This document shows, in pieces, positions 1 to 8,027 of a DNA stretch of 64,000 nt. The DNA lies in the NCBI GenBank assembly GCA_018896025.1, contig JAHIND010000008.1, positions 186,001-250,000 on the forward strand, written 5' to 3'. Source of the stretch: Pseudomonadota bacterium. GTDB taxonomy: Bacteria > Desulfobacterota > Desulfarculia > Desulfarculales > Desulfarculaceae. The notes under the pieces are model-generated. The model did not search any database. It was not told the origin of the DNA and worked only from the letters and a program-made list of their open reading frames with translations. Position 1 is the stretch's first letter. Every line of letters starts with the position of its first letter. The translations under genes were made by a program, and so were the position numbers.

Positions 1-536
1 ATGGCCGCTTCCACCCCGCCGTGCTTTTCCAGGGCCCGGCACACGGCCAGGGAGATGAGGTTGTTCAGGGCGAACACCCGCCGTATCCCCAGCACCGGGC
101 GCAGGATGATGGAAAACAGCAGGGCGCTGCCCTTGGGGGCCTGCCAGCGGCGGTCCAGGCGGCCCCGGCCCGCGCTCTGGTGCTCGGCCACCAGGCAGGT
201 TCCATGGGGCGCCCCGGCCTCGGCTCGGCGGCGGGCCTCCAGGTTGGTGGAGTCTATCTCCGGGAAGTGGATCAGCGGCAGGCCCAGGGAGCCCGGCTTC
301 AGGCGCGCCTCCACCATGGCCGGCAAGAGCAGGGGCGGCTCGCTCACCAGGCGGTAGCCCCGCCGGGGCGCGGCCTCTATCTCCAGGCCCTGGGTCCGTA
401 GGGCGGAGATGACCTTGGCCACCGCCGCCCGGCTGATGCCCAGGCGCTGGGCCATTTCCTGGCCCGAGCGCTCGCCGTTGCCCCGTAGGAGCAGGCCCAG
501 CACTTGTCCGGCGGTGGATGCTTGGGCGGTGGTCAA
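1..536 (-). CDS. birA: Biotin--[acetyl-CoA-carboxylase] ligase / biotin repressor BirA, 5' part (runs off window)
   Basis: Activates biotin with ATP and transfers it to the biotin carboxyl carrier protein. The first 178 residues are present and the gene leaves the window at base 1. Residues 10-65 form a winged helix-turn-helix (RLGISRAAVAKVI), as in repressor-type BirA. The ligase domain begins near residue 85 with the biotin/AMP loop GRGRLDR at 123-129 and a KGSALLFSIILRP strand after it. I place the start at TTG 536, which overlaps the stop of the upstream HAD gene (TTGA), a usual translational-coupling arrangement. It is the last gene of the thiamine operon seen here. The HTH suggests it could also repress biotin genes, but none is visible. 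Confidence 0.9.
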   Translation of the reverse strand, partial: MTTAQASTAGQVLGLLLRGNGERSGQEMAQRLGISRAAVAKVISALRTQGLEIEAAPRRGYRLVSEPPLLLPAMVEARLKPGSLGLPLIHFPEIDSTNLEARRRAEAGAPHGTCLVAEHQSAGRGRLDRRWQAPKGSALLFSIILRPVLGIRRVFALNNLISLAVCRALEKHGGVEAA

Positions 537-1339
537 CGAAGCTCTTCCAGGGCGGCCAACACCGCGTGGTTGAATCCCGCCGGCCCGGCCAGGGGCTCCA
601 GGATAAGGCCCTCCAGCGCCAATTCGGCGTGGCCGCCACCGGGCTGGGCCACCAGCACCGGCCTGTCCACCGCTTCGAGCATGTTCAGGTCATTGGGAGC
701 GTCGCCCAGGGCCATGGTCTTCAACTCGGGATCGCGCTTGGCGTAGAGCATCGAGAGCAGGCGCACCGCCTTGCCCTTGTCGCCCCCGCCCATCAGGTGC
801 CAGAAGCGGCCCCCCTGGGTGAGTTGCAGGCCCGCCTCCTCGGCCGCCTCGGCGAGGGCCTTGCCCGCATCATCGTCGGCCGGGGGCAGCAGGGGCTCGT
901 TGAACTCCCGCTCGCGGGCTCTGGCCGCCTGCTCCTTGCTAAGGCCGGTGAGCTTGGCCACCTCGTGGTTGCTCAGGTCGGCGAAGCCCTTGAGGCCCAG
1001 CTCGTCCTTGAAGCCCTCCATGCGCTGGCGCAGCTCGTCGATGGGCAGGCCGATCTCCAACACCAGCCATCCCTCGCCCGCGTCGCGCCAGGCATCGCCC
1101 TTGGCCACGGGGTTGGCCTCCGGGGCGAAGACCCCGCCGCCGTTCTCGGTGATGATGGGCGCGTCCAGGCCCAACTCGGCGTGCAGGGGGATCATCTCGG
1201 CCCGAGTCTTGGAGGAGCACAGCACCAGGGGGATGCCCCGGCGCTTCAGCTCCTCCAGGGCGGGCAGGGCCGGTTGATAGGAATAGGTGTGGTGATCCAG
1301 TAGGGTTCCGTCCAAGTCGCTGAAGATCACCAGACCCAT
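533..1339 (-). CDS. HAD-superfamily phosphatase, mannosyl-3-phosphoglycerate phosphatase family
   Basis: A 268-residue Cof-type HAD hydrolase. The nucleophile motif DLDGT is at residues 8-12, motif II SSK at 42-44, then REREFNEPLL, GDKGKAV and the metal-binding GDAPNDLNML; the C-terminus has the GPAGFNHAVL block typical of mannosyl-3-phosphoglycerate phosphatases (compatible-solute synthesis). No matching mannosyl- or glucosyl-3-phosphoglycerate synthase is in the window. Instead the gene sits 3 bases after thiC in a TPP-riboswitch operon, so its real substrate could be a thiamine-pathway phosphate. Family assignment is firm; substrate is not. Confidence 0.85.
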   Translation of the reverse strand: MGLVIFSDLDGTLLDHHTYSYQPALPALEELKRRGIPLVLCSSKTRAEMIPLHAELGLDAPIITENGGGVFAPEANPVAKGDAWRDAGEGWLVLEIGLPIDELRQRMEGFKDELGLKGFADLSNHEVAKLTGLSKEQAARAREREFNEPLLPPADDDAGKALAEAAEEAGLQLTQGGRFWHLMGGGDKGKAVRLLSMLYAKRDPELKTMALGDAPNDLNMLEAVDRPVLVAQPGGGHAELALEGLILEPLAGPAGFNHAVLAALEELR

Positions 1340-1342
1340 GGC

Positions 1343-2638
1343 TTATTCCTTTCCGTGCAAATGCTCGTTCACCAGCTTCATGGCGCAGTACTTGCCGCAC
1401 ATGGTGCAGACCTCCTCTTCGCCCGGAGGGCTGCCCGCGCGCATGGCCTTGGCGGTCTTGGGGTCCAGGCACAGCTCGAACATGGCGTTCCAGTCCATGG
1501 CCTTGCGGGCCTGGGCCATGGCCCGGTCCCGGGCGATGGCCGCCTGATTGCCCCTGGCGATGTCAGCCGCGTGGGCCGCGATGCGCGTGGTTATAACTCC
1601 TTCATATACATCATTGGGGCCGGGTAGGGCCAGATGTTCGCTGGGGGTCACGTAGCACAGGAAGTCGGCTCCGGCCCAGGCGGCCAAGGCCCCGCCGATG
1701 GCGCAGGCCACGTGGTCGTGCCCGGCGGCGATGTCGGTGACCAGGGGGCCCAGCACGTAGAAGGGCGCGCCGTGGCACAGGCGCTTTTGCAAAACCACGT
1801 TGGCCTGCACCTGGTCCAGGGGCACGTGGCCCGGCCCCTCGATCATCACCTGCACCCCCGCGTCCCAGGCCCGCTGGGTCAGGGCGCCCAGGGTGATCAG
1901 CTCGCTGACCTGAGCCCGGTCGGTGGCGTCGGCCAGGCAGCCGGGCCTGAGGCCGTCGCCCAGGGACAGGGTCACATCGTGTTTAACGCAGATGTCCAGC
2001 AGCCGGTCATACTGTTCGTACAGGGGGTTTTCCTTCTCATTGGCCAGCATCCAGCAGGTCAGGAAGGAGCCGCCCCGGCTCACCACGTCGGTGATGCGCC
2101 CCTCGGTGCGCAGGTGGTCCACCGCCGCGCGGGTGACCCCGCAGTGCACGGTCATGAAATCCACGCCCTCGGCGGCCTGCTGCTCGATGACCCGGAACAG
2201 GTCCTCGGCGGTGATGTCGATGATGCCCCGGCCCTCGGCGGTCACTTCCACCGCGGCCTGGTAGATGGGCACGGTGCCCACAGGCACCGGGCTCAGGTCC
2301 AGGACCTGGCGGCGCATGGCGGTGAGGTCGCCGCCGGTGGAAAGGTCCATCACCGCGTCGGCCCCGGCCTCCAGGGCGGCGGAGAGCTTCTCTGCCTCCT
2401 CGGCCGTATCGCAGCGGTCCGGGCTGGAGCCCAGGTTGGCGTTGACCTTTACCGTAAGGCCCTGGCCCACCCCGCAGGGCACCAGGCGGGTGTGGCCTGG
2501 GTTGGCCGGGATGGCTATTTTGCCCTGGGCCACCAGCTCACGGATGTTTTCGGCGTCTTGCCCTTCGATGGCGGCAACTTTTTCCATGGCCGGGGTGATC
2601 TTGCCTGCCCGGGCCGCTTGCAGTTGAGTTTCGCTCAT
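1343..2638 (-). CDS. thiC: Phosphomethylpyrimidine synthase ThiC
   Basis: Radical SAM enzyme that rearranges aminoimidazole ribotide to HMP-phosphate, the pyrimidine half of thiamine. The protein is 431 residues, the shorter form common in anaerobes and archaea. The C-terminus carries the CTMCGKYC (CX2CX4C) cluster motif that binds the SAM [4Fe-4S] cluster; internal blocks such as MTVHCGVT, SRGGSF, GLRPGC and IEGPGHVP are characteristic. The start ATG at 2638 overlaps the end of thiD-thiN by 4 bases (ATGA), so the two are translationally coupled behind the TPP riboswitch. Confidence 0.97.
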   Translation of the reverse strand: MSETQLQAARAGKITPAMEKVAAIEGQDAENIRELVAQGKIAIPANPGHTRLVPCGVGQGLTVKVNANLGSSPDRCDTAEEAEKLSAALEAGADAVMDLSTGGDLTAMRRQVLDLSPVPVGTVPIYQAAVEVTAEGRGIIDITAEDLFRVIEQQAAEGVDFMTVHCGVTRAAVDHLRTEGRITDVVSRGGSFLTCWMLANEKENPLYEQYDRLLDICVKHDVTLSLGDGLRPGCLADATDRAQVSELITLGALTQRAWDAGVQVMIEGPGHVPLDQVQANVVLQKRLCHGAPFYVLGPLVTDIAAGHDHVACAIGGALAAWAGADFLCYVTPSEHLALPGPNDVYEGVITTRIAAHAADIARGNQAAIARDRAMAQARKAMDWNAMFELCLDPKTAKAMRAGSPPGEEEVCTMCGKYCAMKLVNEHLHGKE

Positions 2639-3984
2639 GATAATGCTCCCTGGCCGGCCAGCAATAGCAGCCGATCCACGATTGCGCCCGGATTACGGGC
2701 CAAAAGCCTTAGCACCGGCTCCTTGCCGGACTCGCCGCGATCGAATATCACCTCGGGCACCAGGCCCAGGCGCTCTATAACGTTGGTGGTGCCCCACTCC
2801 AGGGAAGATCCTTCCCGCTGTTTCACCTCGGGGGGCTCGTCGGCCCTTGAGAACTCGCCCACCGTCCAGCCCAGGTCCTTGGCCCGCTCAACCAAGGCTT
2901 CGTCGAAGCGGCAGGCCATGGCGGCGCGCATGGTGGGGTCGGCGGCCATGGCCGCCAGGACGATCTTGGCCACATGGCTGCTGGCGCCGGGACGCACCGG
3001 ACCGGCGGCCTTGAGCAGGGGGCCGATGTTGGTGATGCGCCCGGCCACGGCCAGCACCTCGGCCGCCGATTCGGCCCCAGGCAGGGCGTAGCCCAGTTGT
3101 CCGCGTACCTCGGGGATCATGTCCCCCAGGCCGGGCACCCCCTCCATGCGCTCGATGGCCGCGTCCATCTCGGCCAGGCAGGGGCCCAGCTCCAGGCGCG
3201 GCCCCAGGTCGGCCAGGGCGTTCACCGGGCCGTGGCCGTGGCCCAGCACCAGCCCTCCGGTGATGGCACGGCGCACCAAGAGGCGGGCCCGTTCCACCGC
3301 CGGGGCCAGGTCCCAGCCCTGCGCCAAGAGCGAGGCGATGGCCGAGGCCAGGGTGCAGCCGGTGCCGTGGGTGTGAGGGCTGTCTATGCGCGGGGCGCTG
3401 AAAAAATAGCTCTGCTTGCCGTCAAAGAGCAGGTCCCCCGGTTGGCCAGCGAGATGCCCGCCCTTTACCAGGGCCGCGCTCGCCCCCAGGGAGACCAACT
3501 CCACCGCCGCCGCTTCCATGGCCGCCCGGTCCCGGACCGGCCGCCCCAATAGGGCCTCGGCCTCGTCCAGGTTGGGGGTGACCAGGGTGGCCCGAGGCAG
3601 AAGCTTGGTTTTCACCGCATCCACCGCCTCGAGGTCCAACAGGCGGCCGCCACCCTTGGCCACCATCACCGGGTCCACCACCACCGGAACCTTGACCAGG
3701 GCCAGCAGCCCGGCCACCAGTTCCACCAGCTCGGCCGAGTGCAGCATGCCGGTCTTCACCGCGTCCATGCCGATGTCCTCGGCCACGGCGGCGAACTGCT
3801 GCTCCACGAAGTCCAGGGGCACCGGGTGCACTCCGCGCACCTCGCGGGTGTTTTGGGCGGTCAGGGCGGTGATGACGGTCATGGCGTGGGCCCCCAGGGC
3901 CGCCGCCGCCTTGATATCCGCCTGGATGCCGGCCCCGCCCCCGCTGTCGGAACCGGCTATGATCAAGACCCTTGCTGGGGTCAT
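2635..3984 (-). CDS. thiD: HMP/HMP-P kinase fused to ThiN-type thiamine-phosphate synthase
   Basis: A bifunctional 449-residue thiamine enzyme. Residues 1 to about 262 are a ribokinase-fold ThiD (AGSDSGGGAGIQAD at the N-terminus, DPVMVAKGG in the middle, GTGCTLASAIA near 210), which phosphorylates HMP-P to HMP-PP. Residues about 265-449 match ThiN (IPEVRGQLGYALPGA, GRITN, SSLEWGTT, DRGESGKEP), which joins HMP-PP with thiazole phosphate and replaces ThiE. The ATG at 3984 is preceded by GGGAGG. First gene after the riboswitch. Confidence 0.95.
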   Translation of the reverse strand: MTPARVLIIAGSDSGGGAGIQADIKAAAALGAHAMTVITALTAQNTREVRGVHPVPLDFVEQQFAAVAEDIGMDAVKTGMLHSAELVELVAGLLALVKVPVVVDPVMVAKGGGRLLDLEAVDAVKTKLLPRATLVTPNLDEAEALLGRPVRDRAAMEAAAVELVSLGASAALVKGGHLAGQPGDLLFDGKQSYFFSAPRIDSPHTHGTGCTLASAIASLLAQGWDLAPAVERARLLVRRAITGGLVLGHGHGPVNALADLGPRLELGPCLAEMDAAIERMEGVPGLGDMIPEVRGQLGYALPGAESAAEVLAVAGRITNIGPLLKAAGPVRPGASSHVAKIVLAAMAADPTMRAAMACRFDEALVERAKDLGWTVGEFSRADEPPEVKQREGSSLEWGTTNVIERLGLVPEVIFDRGESGKEPVLRLLARNPGAIVDRLLLLAGQGALS

Positions 3985-4013
3985 CTGCGGGAACCTCCCA
4001 TAAAAATAGTGAA

Positions 4014-4036
4014 GGGCCGCCGTAGTCGGCGGCCCC
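4014..4036 (-). terminator. Intrinsic terminator between the TPP riboswitch and thiD
   Basis: On the minus strand an 8-bp GC stem, GGGCCGCC / GGCGGCCC with loop GACTAC, is followed by a T-rich tract (TTCACTATTTTT). It lies 38 bases downstream of the aptamer and just before the thiD ribosome binding site, so it is the probable expression platform: terminated when TPP is bound. The competing antiterminator was not worked out. Confidence 0.7.
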
Positions 4037-4073
4037 GCTCGGTCAGGGTGCTCAAAAAGCTCCTTAAACGGGC

Positions 4074-4168
4074 GAGCCGTTCCCTACGCCGGAATTAACC
4101 GGATCAGGTTCTAGGGGTCGCGCCGCCTGAGCGTCGCTCTCAGCCTCCTTGGAGGCACCCCCCGGCCC
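4074..4168 (-). ncRNA. TPP riboswitch (thi box)
   Basis: The minus strand carries the conserved thi-box blocks in order: GGGGTGCC, GGCTGAGA, ACCCCTAGAACCTGATC, then GGTTAATTCCGGCGTAGGGAA. An outer P1 helix can form from GGGCCG (4163-4168) and CGGCTC (4074-4079). It precedes thiD-thiN/thiC, so TPP should shut off the operon. Confidence 0.96.
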
Positions 4169-4245
4169 ACGCTGCAACACTATCAAGTGGGTGGGCCAGC
4201 GTCAAGGCCGCCGGAGCGGGAATGCCATTGTTACGCCATCGTTTC

Positions 4246-4274
4246 TTGACGGCATCCCCAGGGAGCCATATAGT
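4246..4274 (+). promoter_or_regulatory. Sigma-70-type promoter for the Mla operon
   Basis: TTGACG (4246-4251) and TATAGT (4269-4274) are separated by exactly 17 bases, predicting transcription from about 4281, some 53 bases ahead of the permease start. Confidence 0.65.
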
Positions 4275-4333
4275 GGGAAACGTTGAACCCTTATCGGCAC
4301 AATCCCCGGTGCCGCCGCGGAGAAGAAGCTGCC

Positions 4334-5110
4334 ATGGGCTTTATGCGCCCGATGGAATATGTGGGAGGAAAATTTCTTCGCTGGCTGGACGAAGCCGGCG
4401 AATTGCTCCTGCTTTTCCTTCAGTCGGTGTTGTGGCTGTTGCGCCCGCCGTTTCGCTTCAGCCTGGTCATGAAGCAGATGGAATTCGTGGGCATCGGCTC
4501 CCTGGGCGTCACCGTCCTCACCGGGGCCTTCACCGGCGGGGTTTTCGCCCTGCAGAGCTACCACGGATTCTCCCTGTTCGGGGCCGAGAGCTTGGTGGGC
4601 TCCACCGTGGCCCTGGCCCTGACCCGTGAGCTGGGCCCGGTGCTCACCTCCCTGATGGTCACCGGCCGGGCGGGCAGCGCCATGGCCGCCGAGCTGGGCA
4701 CCATGCGGGTCACCGAGCAGGTGGACGCCCTGTACGTCATGGCGGTCAACCCGGTGCAGTACTTGGTGGTTCCGCGCATCATAGCCTCGGTGGCCATGCT
4801 GCCGGTGCTCACGGTCATCGCCGATTTCGTGGGCATCGTGGGGGCCTACGTGGTGGGGGTGGGGCTCTTGGGCATCAACCACGGCATCTTCATCTCAAAG
4901 ATAATCGAATACATGGACTTCTCCGACATCTCCATGGGCCTGGTCAAGGCGGCCTTTTTCGGCCTGATCCTTTCCCTGGTGGGATGCTTCAAGGGCTTTT
5001 ACACCTCCGGCGGCGCCGAAGGCGTGGGCCGGGCCACCACCCGCGCGGTGGTTTTGGGCAGCGTGCTGATCCTGGCCTCGGACTACGTGCTCACCGCGAT
5101 TATGTTCTAG
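4334..5110 (+). CDS. mlaE: MlaE-family lipid ABC transporter permease
   Basis: Inner-membrane permease of an Mla-type phospholipid transporter, 258 residues from the chosen ATG at 4334. That start has GGAGAAG at a suitable distance; an earlier in-frame ATG at 4283 has no good ribosome binding site. It has about five hydrophobic segments and the MlaE signature blocks GAFTGGVFALQSY, LTRELGPVLTSLMVTGRAG, AELGTMRVTEQVDAL and a C-terminal SCF-like KGFYTSGGAEGVGRATT stretch. It is followed 6 bases later by the ATPase and then by the MCE protein. No MlaA, MlaB or MlaC gene accompanies it. Confidence 0.95.
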   Translation: MGFMRPMEYVGGKFLRWLDEAGELLLLFLQSVLWLLRPPFRFSLVMKQMEFVGIGSLGVTVLTGAFTGGVFALQSYHGFSLFGAESLVGSTVALALTRELGPVLTSLMVTGRAGSAMAAELGTMRVTEQVDALYVMAVNPVQYLVVPRIIASVAMLPVLTVIADFVGIVGAYVVGVGLLGINHGIFISKIIEYMDFSDISMGLVKAAFFGLILSLVGCFKGFYTSGGAEGVGRATTRAVVLGSVLILASDYVLTAIMF

Positions 5111-5116
5111 GAACTT

Positions 5117-5881
5117 ATGAGCGAAAACGGCAACATCATCGAGCTGGCGGACATTTACAAGTCCTTTGGGTCCCAACAGGTTCTTAAGGGGATCAACCTG
5201 GGCATTCCCAAGGGCCAGACCACGGTGATCATCGGCCGCTCCGGCGGGGGCAAGAGCGTGATGCTCAAGCACATGATCGGCTTGATAAAACCGGATCAGG
5301 GCCAAGTGATGGTGGATGGCGAGGACATCGTGCGCATGGGCGACCATCAACTCAATGAGGTGCGGCGGCGTTTTGGCATGCTCTTTCAGGAGGCGGCCCT
5401 GTTCGACTCCATGACCGTGATGGACAACGTGGCCTTCCCCCTCCGGGAGCACACCAACCTGAGCGAGAAGCAGGTGCGCGAGAAGGTCTCGGAAAAACTG
5501 GCCATGGTGGGCCTGCCGGGGGTGGAGCACAAGATGCCCAGCGAGCTCTCCGGCGGCATGCGCAAGAGGGTGGGCCTGGCCCGAGCCATAGCCCTGGAGC
5601 CGGAGATAATCCTCTACGACGAACCCACCACCGGCCTGGACCCGCCGCTGTCGGCGGCCATCAACCGGCTCATCGCCGACACCCAGGAGAAGCTGGGGGT
5701 AACCTCGGTGGTCATCAGCCACGACATCGAGGGGGCCTATCTGGTGGGCCAGAATATCGCCATGCTCTATCAGGGCAAAATCATTGCGCAAGGCACCCCG
5801 GACCAGATACGCGACAGTTCCGACGAGGTGGTGCAGCAGTTTATCCACGGGCGGCCCGAAGGACCTATAGAGGTTATATAA
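5117..5881 (+). CDS. mlaF: MlaF-family lipid ABC transporter ATP-binding protein
   Basis: 254-residue cytoplasmic ATPase that drives the MlaE permease. Walker A is GRSGGGKS at 40-47, the signature LSGGMRKRVGLARAI lies near 143 and Walker B IILYDEPTTGLDP near 165, with the H-loop in VVISHD. Gene order permease-ATPase-MCE protein matches Mla loci. Confidence 0.96.
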   Translation: MSENGNIIELADIYKSFGSQQVLKGINLGIPKGQTTVIIGRSGGGKSVMLKHMIGLIKPDQGQVMVDGEDIVRMGDHQLNEVRRRFGMLFQEAALFDSMTVMDNVAFPLREHTNLSEKQVREKVSEKLAMVGLPGVEHKMPSELSGGMRKRVGLARAIALEPEIILYDEPTTGLDPPLSAAINRLIADTQEKLGVTSVVISHDIEGAYLVGQNIAMLYQGKIIAQGTPDQIRDSSDEVVQQFIHGRPEGPIEVI

Positions 5882-5938
5882 ACCGGCAATCAGGACCGGA
5901 TACGTTATATACTAGGAGCCGCATTCACCGGAGGCATC

Positions 5939-7444
5939 ATGTCCGGAGTTTCCACAGAGGCCAAAGTCGGCATCTTCGTGCTGGTGGGACTGGCCGTTTT
6001 AGCTTACATGACCATACGTCTGGGATCTTTCAAGATCGGCGGGCCCGAGGGCTACGAGGTCTACGCGATATTCGACCAGGCCACGGGTCTCAAGAAGATG
6101 GCCCCGGTGGAGATGGCCGGCATCCAGATCGGTCAGGTGGAGAAGATCGCCCTGGACAACGGCAAGGCCAGGGTGACCATGATGATCTCCAAGGACGTTC
6201 CCCTGGCCCAGGATGTCAACGCCCTCATCCGCACCCGAGGGGTGCTGGGCGACAAGTACGTGGCCATGGAGCCGGGAACCCCGGCCGCTCCCAAGCTGAA
6301 AGACGGCCAGCAGATCACCAGAGCCAGCGTGCCCACCGACCTGGACCAGGTTATGGCCCGGGTGGGCGAGGTGGCCGACAACATCCGCCAAATCACCGAA
6401 TCACTCAAGGTTTCCATCGCTTCGCCCGAGTCCACCCGCAACATCAGCGAGGCCCTGGCCAACCTGCGCGAGCTTACCGGCAGCCTGAAGACGGTGGTCT
6501 CCACCAACGAGGCGCGCCTGAACCGCATCGTGACCAACATGGACCGCTTCACCGGCGACCTCAGCGAGCTCTCCAGCGACAACAAGAAGGCGCTGAGCGA
6601 AACCATCAAGAATTTCCAGATCGCCAGCGTGCAGATGCAAAAAACCATCGCCTCGTTGAACTCGGTGATGACCAAGGTTGACAAGGGCGAGGGCACCATC
6701 GGCCAGCTGGTGAACAACAAGCAGACCATCGACGACCTCAACTCCACCCTGGCCTCGCTCAAGGAAGTCAGCAAGAAGATCGAAAAGGGCGAGGGCAGCA
6801 TCGGCAAGCTGGTCAACGACGACACCACGGTGACCAAGATCGACGAGGCCTTAACCGGCATAAACGACTACCTGGCCCGGGCCGACGCCTGGAAGGTTTT
6901 CGTGGAGTACCGGGGCGAGTACATTTTCAAGGAGGAGTCGCTCAGGAGCGAGCTGAACCTCAGGCTCCAGCCCAAGGCCGACAAGTTCTTCCTCATAGGT
7001 GTGGTGGACGACCCCCGGGGCAAGCGCGCCGAAACCCAGAACTACAAGACGGTGGACGTGGATGGGGTGGTCACCAAGACCCAGACCAACAGCGTCACCT
7101 ACAACCGCGACGACCTGACCTTCAACGTGCAGTTCGGCAAGCGCTTCTGGGACCTCACCCTCAGGGCGGGCATCTTCTCCTCCTCCGGCGGCCTGGGCGC
7201 GGACTACTACCTGTTCAACGACAAGCTCAAGCTGACCCTGGAGGCCTATGAGTGGCGCAAGGACACCAACCCCAGGGTGCGCTTCGCGGCCAGCTACGAT
7301 TTCTGGAACTCCTTCTTTCTTTCCGCAGGCGTGGACGACATCGTCAGCGACGACGGCAATACCTCATTCTTCATGGGCGGTGGTATCTATTTCTCCGACG
7401 ACGACATCAAGTTCCTGCTTACCAGCGCCCCCTCCACACCCTAG
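5939..7444 (+). CDS. mlaD: MCE-domain lipid transport protein (MlaD-like) with C-terminal beta-barrel-like domain
   Basis: 501 residues, far longer than classical MlaD (about 180). Residues 8-26 are a membrane anchor and 37-117 an MCE domain (YEVYAIFDQATGLKKMAPVE, then ALIRTRGVLGDKYVAMEPG). Residues 125-310 are a long amphipathic helical region rich in heptads, with two KGEG(T/S)IG(Q/K)LVN repeats at about 247 and 285. Residues 315-501 alternate hydrophobic and polar residues in short strands rich in Tyr, Phe and Gly, like an outer-membrane barrel. This matches the transenvelope MlaD-barrel fusions known from diderm Firmicutes and would bridge both membranes without MlaA and MlaC. GGAGG precedes the ATG. 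The barrel is my inference from the residue pattern. Confidence 0.88.
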   Translation: MSGVSTEAKVGIFVLVGLAVLAYMTIRLGSFKIGGPEGYEVYAIFDQATGLKKMAPVEMAGIQIGQVEKIALDNGKARVTMMISKDVPLAQDVNALIRTRGVLGDKYVAMEPGTPAAPKLKDGQQITRASVPTDLDQVMARVGEVADNIRQITESLKVSIASPESTRNISEALANLRELTGSLKTVVSTNEARLNRIVTNMDRFTGDLSELSSDNKKALSETIKNFQIASVQMQKTIASLNSVMTKVDKGEGTIGQLVNNKQTIDDLNSTLASLKEVSKKIEKGEGSIGKLVNDDTTVTKIDEALTGINDYLARADAWKVFVEYRGEYIFKEESLRSELNLRLQPKADKFFLIGVVDDPRGKRAETQNYKTVDVDGVVTKTQTNSVTYNRDDLTFNVQFGKRFWDLTLRAGIFSSSGGLGADYYLFNDKLKLTLEAYEWRKDTNPRVRFAASYDFWNSFFLSAGVDDIVSDDGNTSFFMGGGIYFSDDDIKFLLTSAPSTP

Positions 7445-7456
7445 GATGGGTTTGTC

Positions 7457-7921
7457 ATGCGCTTTAAAAGCATCATAGCCGCCACCGACTTTTCCCCCGG
7501 AGCCGAGGAGGCCTTGCGACAGGCCACCTCCCTGGCCCATCAGCACCAGGCCCGGCTGATGCTGGTGCACGTGCTCCCTCCCTTGGTCACCCCCAACCCT
7601 CTGCTGGACGAGTTCGTGGTCAACCAGACCACCCTGGCCCTGCGCCAGGGCCTTCAGGAATCCTGCCAAAAGGCGCTGGACGAGCGCCGCCGGCAAGCCG
7701 CCCCTCTGGTGAATCTGGAGACCCGCCTGTTGGAGGGCGACCCCTCCCGTGAGCTCACCCGCCTGGCCAAGGAAGAGCAGGCCGACCTGCTGGTCATGGG
7801 CAGCACCGGAGTGAGCGGGCTGGCCGAGACGGTGTTCGGCTCCACGGCCCAAAAGATGGTCCGCAAGGCTCCCTGCTCGGTGCTGGTGGCCAGACCCCCC
7901 GCGGACGCACCCACCGGCTAG
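7457..7921 (+). CDS. Universal stress protein (UspA family)
   Basis: 154-residue single-domain Usp. It starts with the usual IIAATDFSPGAEEAL strand and ends with the ATP-binding motif GSTGVSG...GSTAQKMVRKAPCSVLVA, so it is an ATP-binding type. It begins 12 bases after the MCE gene and is probably co-transcribed. Its role there is unknown. Confidence 0.92.
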   Translation: MRFKSIIAATDFSPGAEEALRQATSLAHQHQARLMLVHVLPPLVTPNPLLDEFVVNQTTLALRQGLQESCQKALDERRRQAAPLVNLETRLLEGDPSRELTRLAKEEQADLLVMGSTGVSGLAETVFGSTAQKMVRKAPCSVLVARPPADAPTG

Positions 7922-8027
7922 GAGACCATGCCGCCCCCCTGGGCTGGGTAAAATTCCGCTGGATGGTATATAGTTATATTAACTACTTCCGGGCCGCCCT
8001 CGGGCGAGCCCGTTGTGAAAAACAGCT

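Noticed and set aside
1634..3091. Long open frames opposite thiC and thiD (and many similar ones opposite other genes)
   Set aside because: They are antisense shadows in GC-rich coding DNA; the minus-strand proteins match conserved families over full length and the plus-strand readings have low-complexity, Gly/His/Gln-rich composition.
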